A stretch of DNA of 64,000 nucleotides from Cotesia glomerata (Eukaryota > Arthropoda > Insecta > Hymenoptera > Braconidae). The notes beneath the pieces were generated by a model. The model did not search any database. It was not told where the DNA came from and was given only the letters and a program-made list of their open reading frames with translations. Shown piece after piece: positions 11,569-23,903 of this stretch (its first letter is position 1; every line of letters starts with the position of its first letter). A program made the position numbers and the translations under genes. The stretch lies in contig NC_058164.1 in NCBI RefSeq assembly GCF_020080835.1, positions 13,462,142-13,526,141 on the forward strand. Reading direction: 5' to 3'.

Positions 11569-12478
11569 CAGTGAAAGCTTTTAAAAGTTACCGTAGTTCT
11601 GTCTCAATTTCTCATAAAACATCAATAAGAGACCAATTTATTCGTGATGTGATTGATTGACTACATTATAACCAGTAAACTCTATATTCAAGCGCGCAAA
11701 TTCAAACCTAGTTCTAAGGTGCAATTTCATGCTGACGCTCGACGCTGGTTAAGAGCGTCAAATGTGGTCACGTGGTACAATTTTGACCATGGCGCCATTT
11801 TAAATTAACGCAACGTCAAATATTGGAGCGTCAAGCTTAGAAACGCTGAAAAAAAAACAAAAAAATCTTTAAATTTTAAAAAGCTAAACAATGTTTAGCT
11901 TTGACGCTACATTAATTTAAGATGGAGTTCCAGCCGAAATTATACCACGTGACCTCATTTGACGCTCTAAGCCAGCGTCGAGCGTCACCATGAAATTGCA
12001 CCTTTAAAAAGTAATAATTGGAAACTATCTTACCAGCAATCAAGTAGATCACATGGAAACTTAGTATAGTATAAGCTATCACCAAGCTGTCTTCAGAAAA
12101 AAATAATATACACAAAGATCATCAGCTAAATAAATTCCAATTTACAACCAATCATTGTGTTATTGAGAAAATGTCATCAATTTTTTTTTTTTTATATTTG
12201 TTCAAGTCTTAATGTCTTACGTTACTACCTATAGAAAAATTAAAAAATAAATATTTAGTGACATCAGCTGATACGTGCTACTATGTCTTTATAAAATTTT
12301 ACTCCAGTTTCAAATTTCTACTTAATAAATGGTTGTAATGGTAAATTGCACACGTGGGGTGTTGGCAATAAATGTTCGAAGCAGCCATTCACTTGGTCTT
12401 CCTATCTATTATAAGTCTATTAAACCTGGCGTCGTTCAAGATCAAAATCTGGAACATTTTATGTATTCTGTTACTCAG
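11569..12478 (+). mobile_element. Mariner-like non-autonomous element, copy A (right end lost)
   Basis: Begins after TA with CAGTGAAAGC and is almost identical to 14209-14825, except that copy A carries a 285-bp insertion (11718-12002). After about 12478 similarity to copy B stops, so the right inverted repeat is missing. No open frame of note; the shared interior contains the satellite marker CACACGTGGGGTGTT. Confidence 0.7.
11718..12002. mobile_element. 285-bp MITE, boundaries fixed by an empty site
   Basis: Terminal inverted repeats of about 45 bp start GGTGCAATTTCATG and end CATGAAATTGCACC, with internal GACGCTC motifs. The homologous empty site in copy B (14345-14360) reads CTAGTTTTAAAAAG; here the left flank ends CTAGTTCTAA and the right flank begins TTTAAAAAG. 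A 3-5 bp duplication (TTA or TTTAA, one base mutated on the left) fits. If it is TTA, a PIF/Harbinger affiliation is possible. Confidence 0.8.
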
Positions 12479-14150
12479 GAAATCTAATGAAATTTATTTA
12501 TTTCCTCAACTATTCACATGAATCAAATTACTATTTCTCAATTGTATTTAATACATTAATGTACATTAAATTCACTTTTTTATTAGCTTTAATATAAATT
12601 TGAATAAATTATAACTTACAATCACAAACAAAACGCATGGGGTGTTGATTTTATGTATATATATATTTTTTTCCAATTAGTTAACCAAAAGAATTTTTTT
12701 TATTTTTCGAGTAAATAATAATCATATGATATAATCAAAAATAAGCACTAATCCACAGGAAAAAGCAAAATTGTTGTTCAACATGAAATTTAATATTACT
12801 ATATCCGCAGTTAATAGGTTATCAAAAATATTCATTAATATCAATTGATGTAGAAATATGGATTAAACGCAACTGATTTATTTTAATAATCATGTTAGAT
12901 ACAATTTTTAGTCTATAAGTATCAAGAACTATAAAAAAACAGTAAGTCTACGGTGACTTGAATTATGTGTTATCAAGAGAATCTGTTATTTATTTTTTTA
13001 TTCAGCAAAATTTTTTTTTTTCGAGGTTTATTATTAGAGCCATTATGATCTTGCTAAAATATTTGCCCAAGTAATAAAAAATATTTGAATGAGTACTCAA
13101 TTTCGTGTAATAGCACGATTTAATAAAATTGACAAAAATTAATTATAATTCTAATCGTAAGTCCAGAAATCGATAAAAATTTTATGGTCAACAGTTAAAA
13201 ACTGAATTTTTAAGTAAATCCAAATTTAGTTGCCTATTAGGACATAGATATAAAAATAAGTATGAAGTTTTAAAAACATAACAGCATTGACATGTTGCAG
13301 TAAAGTTACAATTTTTATTTGTCCTCTCAAAATTGGCAAATAAATAAAAGCAATTTAGTCAATTTATAGTCTGTATATTTTCTAAAGAAATTTTAATAAT
13401 GATTCAACTGGAGCTTCCAAATCAATTTCAATTGTAACCTCAAAACATACGCTACGCATGGAGTGTGTGATGGAATAGATTGCAGCATTCGACATGGATA
13501 TCTTGCAGTATAAGCCAACATTCAGAGATGCAATTATTTTTCACAAAATTATCGTTTCAATTTTTGTATTATTTTAATAGTCAGTAATAACTATTTTTAT
13601 TCCAGCGATTACTGCAAATTTCAATATCTAAATCAGCTGATTGCACAAGAACTCGAAATGAAATCAAATATGAATAATAAGTTAATCAGTATTAGTTCTA
13701 AAATACTTTTAATATTATAATTTTAATTTTTTCTTTCAATTATTAATGCTTGATAATCATCAGCTAGTAAGCTCTGAACGCTAATCGAAATGATTCAATT
13801 ACATGATATGAATTTTATTTTGTTGTTTTTTAATCATGAATTGATGACGTATTTGAAAATTCTTCGGTAGAGGTCAAGTCGTGCAAAAAATTACTTTTAC
13901 AATTTGAATGCCAAAACTTTATCTATATCCCCTAGTAATACGAATAGTAATAATGTTCATGTCTAATTAAGATTAAAAAAATCATATCTAAATTGATTAA
14001 CTTTTTCTAGTACAAATAATAAATTCAAGTACATTTTCATTAATATTTTATGCAAACGAACAAATGACAGAAATTTCACTGGTAATTTTTGGAAAGTTAC
14101 CGTAAAATTTTAAGCAAGTTTTTCCAGAGATATTTTTTATCAATTTAGCG
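12479..14150. other. Gene-poor AT-rich DNA
   Basis: No coding region, RNA gene or sharply bounded repeat is recognised. Isolated satellite-like markers occur (ACGCATGGGGTGTTG near 12636, ACGCATGGAGTGTG near 13455, CAGCTGATTG near 13630), suggesting decayed remnants of the ~273-bp satellite. Confidence 0.5.
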
Positions 14151-14208
14151 TGTAAATACACGCTATTAATAAAATTGAACTGAAATACAGTAAAAGCTCT
14201 TAGAAGTA

Positions 14209-15011
14209 CAGTGAAAGCTGTTAAAAGTTACCGTAGTTCTGTCTCAATTTCTCATAAAACATCAATAAGAGACCAATTTATTCGTGATATGATTGATTGA
14301 CTACATTATAACCAGTAAACTCCATATTCAAGCGCGCAAATTCAAACCTAGTTTTAAAAAGTAATAATTGGAAACTATCTTACTAGCAATCAAGTAGATC
14401 ACGTGGAAACTTAGTATAGTATAAACTATCACCAAGCTGTCTTCAGAAAAAAATAATATACACAAAGATCATCAGCTAAATAAATTCCAATTTACAACCA
14501 ATCATTGTGTTATTGAGAAAATGTCATCAATTTTTTTTTTTTTATATTTGTTCAAGTCTTAATGTCTTACGTTACTACCTATAGAAAAATTAAAAAATAA
14601 ATATTTAGTGACATCAGCTGATACGTGCTACTATGTCTTTATAAAATTTTACTCCAGTTTCAAATTTCTACTTAATAAATGGTTGTAATGGTAATAATGG
14701 TAAATTGCACACGTGGGGTGTTGGCAATAAATGTTCGAAGCAGCCATTCACTTGATCTTCCTATCTATTATAAGTCTATTAAACCTGGCGTCGTTCAAGA
14801 TCAAAATCTGGAACATTTTATGTATCAATTTTTTTATCAATTTTTTTTTAACATTTTTTATCAATTTAGCGTGTAAATACACGCTATTAATAAAATTGAA
14901 CTGAAATACAGTAAAAGCTCTTAAAAGTTACCCAGGTTGTCTTTCTCGCTCTTATTGATGTTTTATGAGAAATTGAGACAGAACTACGGTAACTTTTAAC
15001 AGCCTTCACTG
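14209..15011 (+). mobile_element. Mariner-like non-autonomous element, copy B, both ends present
   Basis: 803 bp with inverted repeats of about 60 bp: CAGTGAAAGCTGTTAAAAG at the left and its near-complement at the right (14945-15011), each bordered by TA (14207-14208, 15012-15013). TA duplication and CAGT terminus suggest Tc1/mariner. Just inside the right end a segment (14851-14932) repeats the sequence found immediately outside the left end (14143-14206), so the element is chimeric or nested with a related one starting CAGTAAAAGCTC. No transposase. Confidence 0.75.
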
Positions 15012-15121
15012 TATCTTGACTTATTCTATGTTAATTCTCGATACCGTAATCACACACTAATTTTTTATTTAATGATTTATAATTGCACTGATCCTATTTT
15101 CATCGCGGTATTATCGATAAC

Positions 15122-15230
15122 GTAATAATGAGTACAATACAGAAAAGTTGGAAAAATAATAAAAATAATAACTTGATTTATTGTACTTATTACTTTTCCG
15201 ACTTTTCTGTATTGCGCTCATTACTTTTAC
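15122..15230. repeat. Short foldback repeat
   Basis: Two arms face each other: AATGAGTACAATACAGAAAA near 15127-15146 and its near-complement TTTTCTGTATTGCGCTCATT near 15203-15222, with an AT-rich loop. Also contains the inverted pair AAAAGTTGGAAAAATAAT / ATTACTTTTCCGACTTTT. Likely a small MITE or its remnant; no target duplication identified. Confidence 0.55.
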
Positions 15231-15426
15231 ATTCAAATAAAATTTCTCTACTAATCAAAATGTAAGCATTTGTGATCAGTTGAAGGTTAACTTGTGAAAA
15301 ATATTTTTTCTAGCTGTTGATTTCATTAATCTTTCTACGTTAAAACGTGATTTTATTAATCTTTTAAAGTCAATATTTTATAAAACTAAATTAGTAAATA
15401 AAATCAAAAGTTAATTTTCTGATAAA

Positions 15427-17265
15427 ATGGTAAGTTAATTATATGACTCATAGTTTTTTTTAATGAACTTTTGAAAAAATAAAACTTTTTAATTCATTTA
15501 ACGGTTATATTTATTTATTTATTTATTATTTCTTTTATAGGCTGCTCAAATGTTTGACCTAAAAGGTTTACGAGAATGTTTGATTGACGAGATAGCTGAT
15601 AAGTTGGAATGGGATGAATCTGATGAAGATGATGATGAATTATTATTAAATTTGCAAAACTTCCATGATAATATTAATTTAATAAGTGAAAAAGGAAACT
15701 GTTCAAAGATTTTTGAAGTTAAAAAAGATTCAAATGTCAGTGGTAATGATTTTTATCTAGGAAGAGATAATTCAACACGATGGAAAAAAAAATATCCAGA
15801 AATGACGAATGATGAATCTTCAAATTCAATATTTCAAGCAGCAGGTCCATCAAATGAAGCGTTAAAAGCCAAAACCATAGAAGATTGTTTTTATTTGTTT
15901 ATTGATAAAAAAAGCCTGGAACTTATTGTGTACAATACAAATTTATACATTGCGAGTATCCGTCATCAATATAGCCGAGAAAGAGATTGTCAGGAGACAA
16001 ATATTGATGAAGTCAAAACACTTATTGGTTTAATTCTGTTAGCTAGCTTATTAAAATCGAAAAATGTAAAATTAGATGAATTATGGGAACAAGGTGGACT
16101 GGGTGTTGAAGTATTTCGGCTATCGATGAATCTCAACCGCTTTAAATTCTTGTTACAATGCTTACGATTTAATACAGAAAGTAATAAATCTCCAAGTGAA
16201 AAAACTGACAGGCTCGCTTCAATAAAAAATTTATTTGATTTGTTCACTGACAATTGTCGGAGTAATTTTATGGTTAGTTCCGAGGCCATATTTTATGAAC
16301 AAATTGTTGAGTATAAAGGTATCGGACCATCTCTCATAACTATTAATAAAGAATCACCACGTTTCGGTCTGAAAATTTACACTCTTGTCGATAGCTGCTT
16401 CAATTATGTATTAAATATGGAAATCTTTATTAATAAGCAAACAAGAGAGGATAATGTTCATTCTAACAGCACTGAAAAGTATATAAAACGTATAATTGAA
16501 GGATTTAAATGTAATTTGCTCCTAATGGATAATTTGGCAACTTTTCCGGTAATGAAAAATCTTATAAGAGATAATATTTCTGCCATTGGTGAATTGAATG
16601 GTCGTGAACCAGAAATTCCTGTAGAATTTCTGAGTGCTTCGAGTGAGGAAGAAACTAGATCTTTTTATGGTTATCAAAACCATCTTGTACTTACATCTTA
16701 CTTTGATAACAACAATGAAAATAGAGTATTGCTGTCAACTTTACATAATATTGAAGCTCATAATATGCTTAGTAATAAGTTAGCTGAGGATTGTTACATC
16801 AATGGTGTTCATGCTACAGAACGTTTGAAAAAAATTTTCCTTGAAAATTCTGTATCGCGGAGAACACGTCGTTTTTCTCTGAGAATATGGTTCCATTTAC
16901 TTGATGTGGCTATTTTAAACAGCTTTATTATATACTCTATCAATAATAAGCTGGAAATTTCACGGAGAGATTTTTTAAAACAACTAGGATTATCACTCGT
17001 TGTTAAAGCTATTCAGGAAAGAGCAAGAAGTAGATATTTGCCTCGTCAATTAAGAGAAGATGCTGCACAGTTTTCATCTTCAGACTCTTTTCGCTTTAAA
17101 TTAGTAGATGCTAGTGATAATAAGCCAAAACGCTGTTCTGTTTGCCCAAGATCAAAAGATATTAAAATTCGTACTTTTTGCTGCTCTTGTAAATTACCTA
17201 TGTGTAAGAAACATATGTTTTCAGCTTGCGAAAAATGTCTTAACCCAGTAAATGATAAGCAATAG
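15427..17265 (+). CDS. piggyBac transposase-derived protein, two catalytic Asp replaced
   Basis: Two coding exons: 15427-15429 (only the ATG), an intron of 111 bp starting GTAAGT and ending TTTTATAG (15430-15540), then 15541-17265, giving about 575 residues. The intron joins in frame; a start at the internal ATG 15550 is the alternative. The protein matches piggyBac transposase along its length: acidic N-terminus, DDE core, the INSFIIY-like block (here LNSFIIYS) and a C-terminal cysteine-rich domain (CSVC..CCSC..C..C..C, residues ~535-570). At the first catalytic site the family IDEQ is FYEQ (Asp to Tyr); the second is kept (LLLMDNLATF); at the third GGVD is NGVH (Asp to His). Cleavage activity is therefore unlikely. 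The frame is open and full-length, which suggests a domesticated, DNA- or chromatin-binding role. No piggyBac TTAA-bounded terminal repeats were recognised around it. Poly(A)-like AATAAA occurs near 17483 and 17589. Confidence 0.85.
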
Positions 17266-18140
17266 TGCAAAACTTTCTCTTATACTATTTTATAACTTAG
17301 TTGAATATTTTTCACGATCAGGAACTTAACGCTTGTTTTATCTCATTATAGTTTTTATTTTTTTCATTTTTTTGCATTTTTAAGTGAATTATTTGCGTGA
17401 TTAACTTGAACTTATCGATTTAATATAACTTTGTGAATAATAATTAATAATAATATGTATTATCTTGTCATCTAGTGGGCAATAAACAATTTGATATAAA
17501 TTTTCAGGGATAAATCATTAATATAATCATCTACTATTTTTCTTAATTTACAGCATTTTAATTGTCCTTTTTCTTTTATTAAGTGCAAATAAAGTTGTTT
17601 ATTTTTTTTAAATTCTATTTATCTGATTCGAGCTTTGAAAAAATTATTACTAAATCGCAATACAGCATAAATAAATTAAATAATCGTAATTAAAATAAAC
17701 TGACACAATCAGTAGATCCATTTTTAAATTATTAAATAAGATAATAATGCAATAATTATGCGAACAAAAATTTATCAAGAATTTACTGAAAATTAATAGC
17801 ATTCGATTTTTTCAATCTTTATTTTTCGACCGGAATTCCATAATATCAGTTTCATTTTCAATTTAATTTTTAAAATTCTTAATTTTACAAGCCATTGACA
17901 ATTGCGTCTTTTAAAAGAACTTACAGACCATGAATATTGAAATCATTTTTTTGTGTTTTTAATACGGTGCTTATCATAAATTAGCTATTAAAATTTAATC
18001 ATTCTCGCGAAAAAAGTCATATTGTTATTGCGCTTAATGACAACTAATTACAATTATTTTCTAGCGATAATAAGTTTTCATGCCACGATTAACAAGATTA
18101 ATCCATATGTGACTTGAAGCAAATTTTTAAAATTACCTCT
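17266..18140. other. Intergenic AT-rich DNA
   Basis: Downstream flank of the piggyBac-derived gene. Two AATAAA-type signals (about 17483 and 17589) could serve as polyadenylation signals for it. Nothing else is recognised. Confidence 0.4.
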
Positions 18141-18149
18141 GAAGTGACC

Positions 18150-18338
18150 CGTGGCACGTCATTTCACCCGCGACAGTTTGGGGCCACTGTGTCCGGAATA
18201 TTTGTAATTTATTTCTTATAAATATTTGTAAATTTTTTTTTTTTTATCAAATTTGAATTAAAATTCAAAAAAATCATGAAATTGTCGTGGTGAATTTGTC
18301 ACGGGTGAAATGTCGTGCGGGTAATTTGTTACGTAGCC
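18150..18338. mobile_element. Candidate MITE flanked by 9-bp direct repeats
   Basis: The direct repeat GAAGTGACC at 18141-18149 and 18339-18347 brackets 189 bp with subterminal inverted repeats: GGCACGTCATTTCACCCG near the left and CGGGTGAAATGTCGTGCGGG near the right. The GC-rich ends contrast with an AT-rich centre. The class is not determined; the direct repeats could be an internal feature rather than a target duplication. Confidence 0.45.
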
Positions 18339-18545
18339 GAAGTGACCGGTAGTGACATCTGATGTGTATTTTAATTATTAAATTTAGAACTAGCAATTTA
18401 AAGGCTGACTTGCTAAACTACTGAGCAAAATGAGTAAAAAACAAATGAAGAAAGATTGCAAGCGTTATTAATTATCATTTTATTTCATATAAAGACCTCT
18501 AAGATTAAAACGATTGTCACGTGAATTTCATAATTTGGTTATAAA

Positions 18546-21500
18546 ATGTATCAATTAATTTGTACAACTGATACTCAAAAGTACAAAGTAATTAAAAAAA
18601 GAAGACGTTTATCTAAAAATTGCAAAAAAATTGTGAACAGTAAGTATTTGACATAATATTTTTTAATATCATTAAAATTAAAAAAAAAATATCTATTTAT
18701 AAAAATAAAATTATCTGCTGCTGCCATTACAAAAAAAAAAAAAAAAAAAATTCAATTCGGTCAACAATAAACTTGTGTGCATTATTCCTATTTACAGTAT
18801 GTATTTTTTCAGTTTAGAAGGTATACTGTTAATTTATGTTTAATTTTTTCAGGTCGTGATAACATTTTTTCTATATGTGAATCTTTGAACGCAGGAGTGC
18901 CAAAAATTATAATTAGCCACATAGATAAAAATAAGTTAAATGGAGCATTTTTAAAAAAAAATAAAAATGATGAATCGTGCAATGGCAAGAGTACTCAGAT
19001 TGTTGAGAATAATACAATATTAACTAAAAATATAAATGATTTATCAAGCTTGGAAAAAAAAAATGTAACCGACTTGAATATCGATGGACAGTACAATGAA
19101 GTATTAAAATCTTCATATATTTCACCAGTTCAAAAAGTTTTAGATATTGTTGGAACTAAAAAAGATGACCTTCTATGTATTTCCCACGATATTTCAAAGG
19201 TTAGTCAACTACCGCCTAAATTGAATATTGATATGTATTCAGAACAAGTAAAACAAGATATGAAAACTAGACAAAATTCTATTAACGACGTAAATACTAA
19301 CTCCCATGATAGGTTGGAAGATTATGAGGTCAAGTGTAATTTATTAATTATTTTTGTTACCTCGTATGGATTTATTGAATATAAGTTGTTAAAGCTTAGA
19401 TAAAATTAATTCATTCATAAAATTTTGATTGAATCGTTTTATTATAGATAATGCAAGATGCTTCACATTGTCCCACTCAAACTGATGAAGATAACATGAT
19501 GGCTGAAAATGAATTAAAAAACTCAAATTTTCATTTAAAACCGTATCAAGAACACCAAGACATGATGATAATTGATAATGATTTGAATTTTACAGATGAT
19601 TCCATAAATTTTATGGCTTTGTCACAAGATCAAAAGGTTAACTATTCTATTTCGCTTTTTTTTTTTTTTTTTTGGTTATTAGATGAAATTCATTATTAAT
19701 ATTTATAAAGATAAAAAAAATATATTTATAAGGACAGTATAATTATTTAATTGATGACATTGTAATTTTTTTTTTAATTCATAGGAATTACCAGTCACTA
19801 CACACAGTTCACGAAATGTAATAATTAGTAATACCACCATATCTGAACCATCGGTTGATTTACAGATAAATTTGAACTTCCGACAACAAAATCAAAATAT
19901 GAAAATTAATTGTAATTCTACCAATTCTGATATTTCAACAGACGCTACACAAAACATTGAGGTTCGCACTAGCACTTAAATAGCTCTAATAATTTCCATA
20001 GTTATGTATGAGATTATTGTTCTTACAAAAAATTAATTTGATAATTGTAACTAACTTTTTATTTTTTTATTTCAATGTAAGAAGTATTTTAATATCACAC
20101 ATTAGTTTTTTTTACATTCAAACAAAAGCATGGATAGTAATTTGTCGTAAATTCCTTCAAATAACACGAAAATATTTGAATATCTCATTACGTATTGCTC
20201 AAAAATAGTTCTATTTGTGAATTAGTATTATTTTAATTCTTGGCCTAAGATTTTCTAAAATTAATTTGAAAACTTAGTTGAATGTATTGAATGTTTTAGA
20301 AAATAATTAAAATCAATATGACGTTACTTAAAATAACCAGACTTGATTTTACAGAATAATTTTGACAAAACTTTTCAAAAAGAATGTGATATTCAAGTAC
20401 AAGGTTTTGTCTCCTCTCCAGATTTCACTTCACCAGAAGACGATTTATTAGAATCAGTTATCATTCCAAGTATGGATGAAATAATTGTCGACGATTCTGA
20501 TTTATCAAATTATGAATCAAATTATGAGGTTTCAATTCTTTCCTATCAATCCATAACATTATTATAATATAAATTACATCTATAGCTTTACATCTTTAAT
20601 AATTTCCAGATTTCCGAAAAATTAGAGTGTATTTTGTCATCTCAATTAGACAGCGAAACAGTGGAATTCATACGAGCTGAGCAAGAAACCGTTAATGAAG
20701 ATAATGAAAATTTATCAGTTCCAGATTTAGGACATGAAGTAATAAATTTTCATTCAATTTTATCCGATCAAAATTCGATATCTAAAGAAACAAGTGATAT
20801 TGATTTTGACCCAGCCCAAGTAATACATTCTTCAACTATCACCGAAGACTCTGCACATAGCCTTCAACTACCAAAAATAGGTAATGATGGAGATCCAACA
20901 TTTGAAAATACACCCATGAACGTACCTTCTTTTGTATCAAGTACCGAGAAAATTGTTATAAAGAATTCGACATCAATCAAGGTTCCTCTTTCGACGAAAG
21001 GGTCTTGTGATAATTCAAAGTTGAAAGTAGAGAGCAGTTTTACTACTGATGAAGTAGGAAATGTAACTTTTCAACCACGGTGGAAGAAAAAGTATTTCTG
21101 TATATATTGTCAAAAATCAGTAGTAAAGTTACCTCGCCATATTGAAACGAAACATAAAGATGTTGAAGAAGCTCAGCAGCTTAAAAGCACTCCAAAAGGT
21201 TTGCAATATTTTTGGATATTATATTTTGAGTTTGAATTAATATTTATTGAAGTTCAGTAATTTTAATTACAGAAATTATTTTTAATAAATTTAAACAAAA
21301 CTTTAATTTAAAATTTGATGTGACTAAAAAGAAATTAATGTACAGATGAATAATTAGTTTATCAACCTCTTAATCTTGTCGAATTAAGCTTTTTGTACAA
21401 AAAAATTCAAATATATGGGTGTAGTTTTATTAAAAAGAAATGTCAACTATCATAATTTGACAGCCTTTGATTGACTTTTATTATAATTCTATATACATAT

Positions 21501-23903
21501 TTAACTCATCGAAGTTAAAATGTGACTTTATAATTATAATTTATAAGCAGTTCATGGTTTCGATTAAACGTATACTACTGATTGAAGGCTGTTATAAATA
21601 TTTGTTGATTGTTTCGAAGTTATAATTTAATTTAATTGTCTTATTATTTTTGTAGTATTTAATATTTCACTTAAAATATTTATTAACTAAATAATTTATG
21701 TAGGTACCAAAGAAAGGAAAAAATTATTGGAAATTCTTCGAGACAATGGCAGATACATGCACAATACTAACCCGGATTATAATACTGGAAAACTACTAGT
21801 CAGCCGGCGTCCTAAATCGGAAAAAAAAGTAGCAAGTGATTACACGACCTGTGCTAAATGTCTAAAAACGGTAACAAAAGCAAATTCTTACAAACATTTT
21901 GCTACATGTATTAATAATCAAACGAAAGGATCAAATTCGTATAAATTCCTTGGTCGTTACGTTGAAGGACGTATTCATGCTACTGCCAGTGATACACTGA
22001 GTCTAGTTATTTTTCCGGTATTCCAAGAAGATGCTATTGTTCATTTGATAAGATATGATTGGTTACTTATTTTATACGGAAACAAACTCTGTTTGAAACA
22101 TACAGCACATTATCAGCACAATTTAATACGTGCACGACTGAGGTTGGTTGGTCGATTGTTATACGCAGCAAAAGAAATTAATCCGGAAATCGTAGATCTT
22201 GCTTCTCTGTTTGCTCCAGAGTATATTGATACAATTGTTAAATCTATTGAAGTTGTCTCGAGAATTGATCGATTAAAAAATGAGTGTGGTGCACCATCCT
22301 CGGCGTTGAATTTAGTGACTTATTTAAAACACATTCGGAAGGTATACGAAAGTGAACTGGCTAAAAAAAATGACAAAGAAGGTTTAGATAGAGTGACAAG
22401 ATTTAAAAAAGTATATAAGAATGAAATGCCAGACTCTATAAATAAAATTGCCACGGAGGCTCAAAGTAAGCTTAAAAGACAAAAAATCGTAATACTACCA
22501 GTCACTGAAGATATAAGACGATTAGTTCACTATTTAAAAGTTGAACGGAAGAGGTGTTTTCAAGTTTTGGAGCATTGCTTTAACCTCTCAGAATGGCTTA
22601 ACGGTTTGAAGCTCGTTGCTGCGTATCTTCTTGTCTTTAATCGTAGACGAGTGGGAGATATTCAAAATATTCTCTTAAGTGATTTGAATCGTATTGAGTG
22701 TATTAGTAAAAAAAATGACCATGAAGAATTTAATTTGTTAGATGATATCGGAAAAAAAATTGCTGAAAAGTTTCTTAAAATTGAAGTGAGAGGAAAAAGG
22801 GATCGTACGGTATCTGTGATTGCAGGTGCTGATATTATTAAAGAGATTAATTTGTTGATTAGACATCGTATAAGTGCAAATGTACCTACTAAAAATGAAT
22901 ATTTATTTGGATTGCCAAATAAAGTAGACGACCGCATAAGAGTCATAAATATATGTAAGGAAATGAGATCCTTTTCGGTTGCATGTGGTGCTGAAAACCG
23001 GAATTATTACGTGGAACTGGTTTACGAAAGCATGTAGCTACCAAATGCATTGAGCTTGAGTTGAATGACAACGCTCTAGGAGATGTGATGAAGCACATGG
23101 GTCATTCTGAGAAGATTCATCGTGAAATTTATCAGCAGCCGATCAAATCTAAAACTATTATTGGAGTGGCGAAGGTTTTAGAAGCAGTGCAAGGTCCTGT
23201 GGATATGGATGAAGAAGACGATGAAATCGATGACGTAAGTGATTTCATTGTGGTTCCAAGTGAAGCGGCTGGAAAAGAGTCTGATAACAAATCGGATGAG
23301 GCTGTTTTTGTCTCACAGCCATCTTGTTCTCATGATATCAATACCTCGGTCGAGGAGGATAATTTAAATGATTCATCAGGTCCATCAACTCGCGAAAATC
23401 TAGATATTCAACTGAATTTGGACTATGGTAATCAAATGGTTTTAAATTCCGTTTCTAACGATAATGATAACAAAAAAGAATGCCGAAAAACTTCTGAAAT
23501 TACTGGTAACTTTATTTTTAATATTCAATTTATACACAAATTTTTAAGTTATAATTTTGATTTCAGTTTTGTGTTATTATAAATGCTTAAAAAAAATTTA
23601 ATTTGGTTTATAGGAACAATTCAAAAAAAGCGATGGACCAAAACTGAGTATGATATTGTGACTTCAGCGTTCAAGTATCATTTAGAATCTGGTACTTTAC
23701 CATCACTAGAAGATATCGACGATCTTCTAGAAAAATACCCTTGTTTGAAGGGTCGATCCAGGAAATCAATTAAAACTTGGGTATGGACTAAAAATAACTC
23801 TAAAAAACAACCTGGCAAACTACGAGTAATTAAAAACGAGCCAGTACGATTTAATCTGAAAAAAGTGATAAATAAAAGCGATTTATTGGCACCTAGTGCA
23901 TAA
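18546..23903 (+). CDS. Crypton-like tyrosine recombinase/zinc-finger protein, frame broken once
   Basis: Hand-built model of eight exons: 18546-18639, 18853-19328, 19448-19636, 19785-19961, 20355-20528, 20610-21198, 21704-23505 and 23614-23903 (stop TAA). All introns are GT-AG and all junctions keep phase; total 3791 nt, one short of a multiple of three. The protein (~1263 residues) has a basic N-terminus, a long Ser/Asn/Asp-rich acidic region, a C2H2-like finger (CIYCQKSVVKLPRHIETKH, exon 6), a second Cys/His motif (CAKCLKTVTKANSYKHFATC, exon 7), and a tyrosine-recombinase domain: NRRRVGDIQ (box I Arg), GLRKHVAT (box II), KHMGH, and IHREIYQQP with the presumed nucleophile Tyr. The last exon encodes a Myb/SANT-like domain (KRWTKTEYDIV..). 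This architecture recurs in Crypton-like metazoan proteins. A one-base deletion in the A run at 22994-22997 puts box II out of frame and creates a stop at 23035-23037. Whether the break is real or an assembly indel cannot be told from the sequence. Confidence 0.75.

Noticed and set aside
11912..12115. 67-codon minus-strand frame
   Set aside because: Spans the right end of the 285-bp MITE and its flank; chance frame.
15990..16289. Minus-strand frame inside the piggyBac-derived gene
   Set aside because: Antisense shadow of a well-supported coding exon.
18546..23903. Integrase of a polydnavirus or other virus
   Set aside because: The domain order (zinc fingers, Crypton-type recombinase, Myb-like tail) and eight introns fit a transposon-derived cellular gene; no other viral gene lies nearby.
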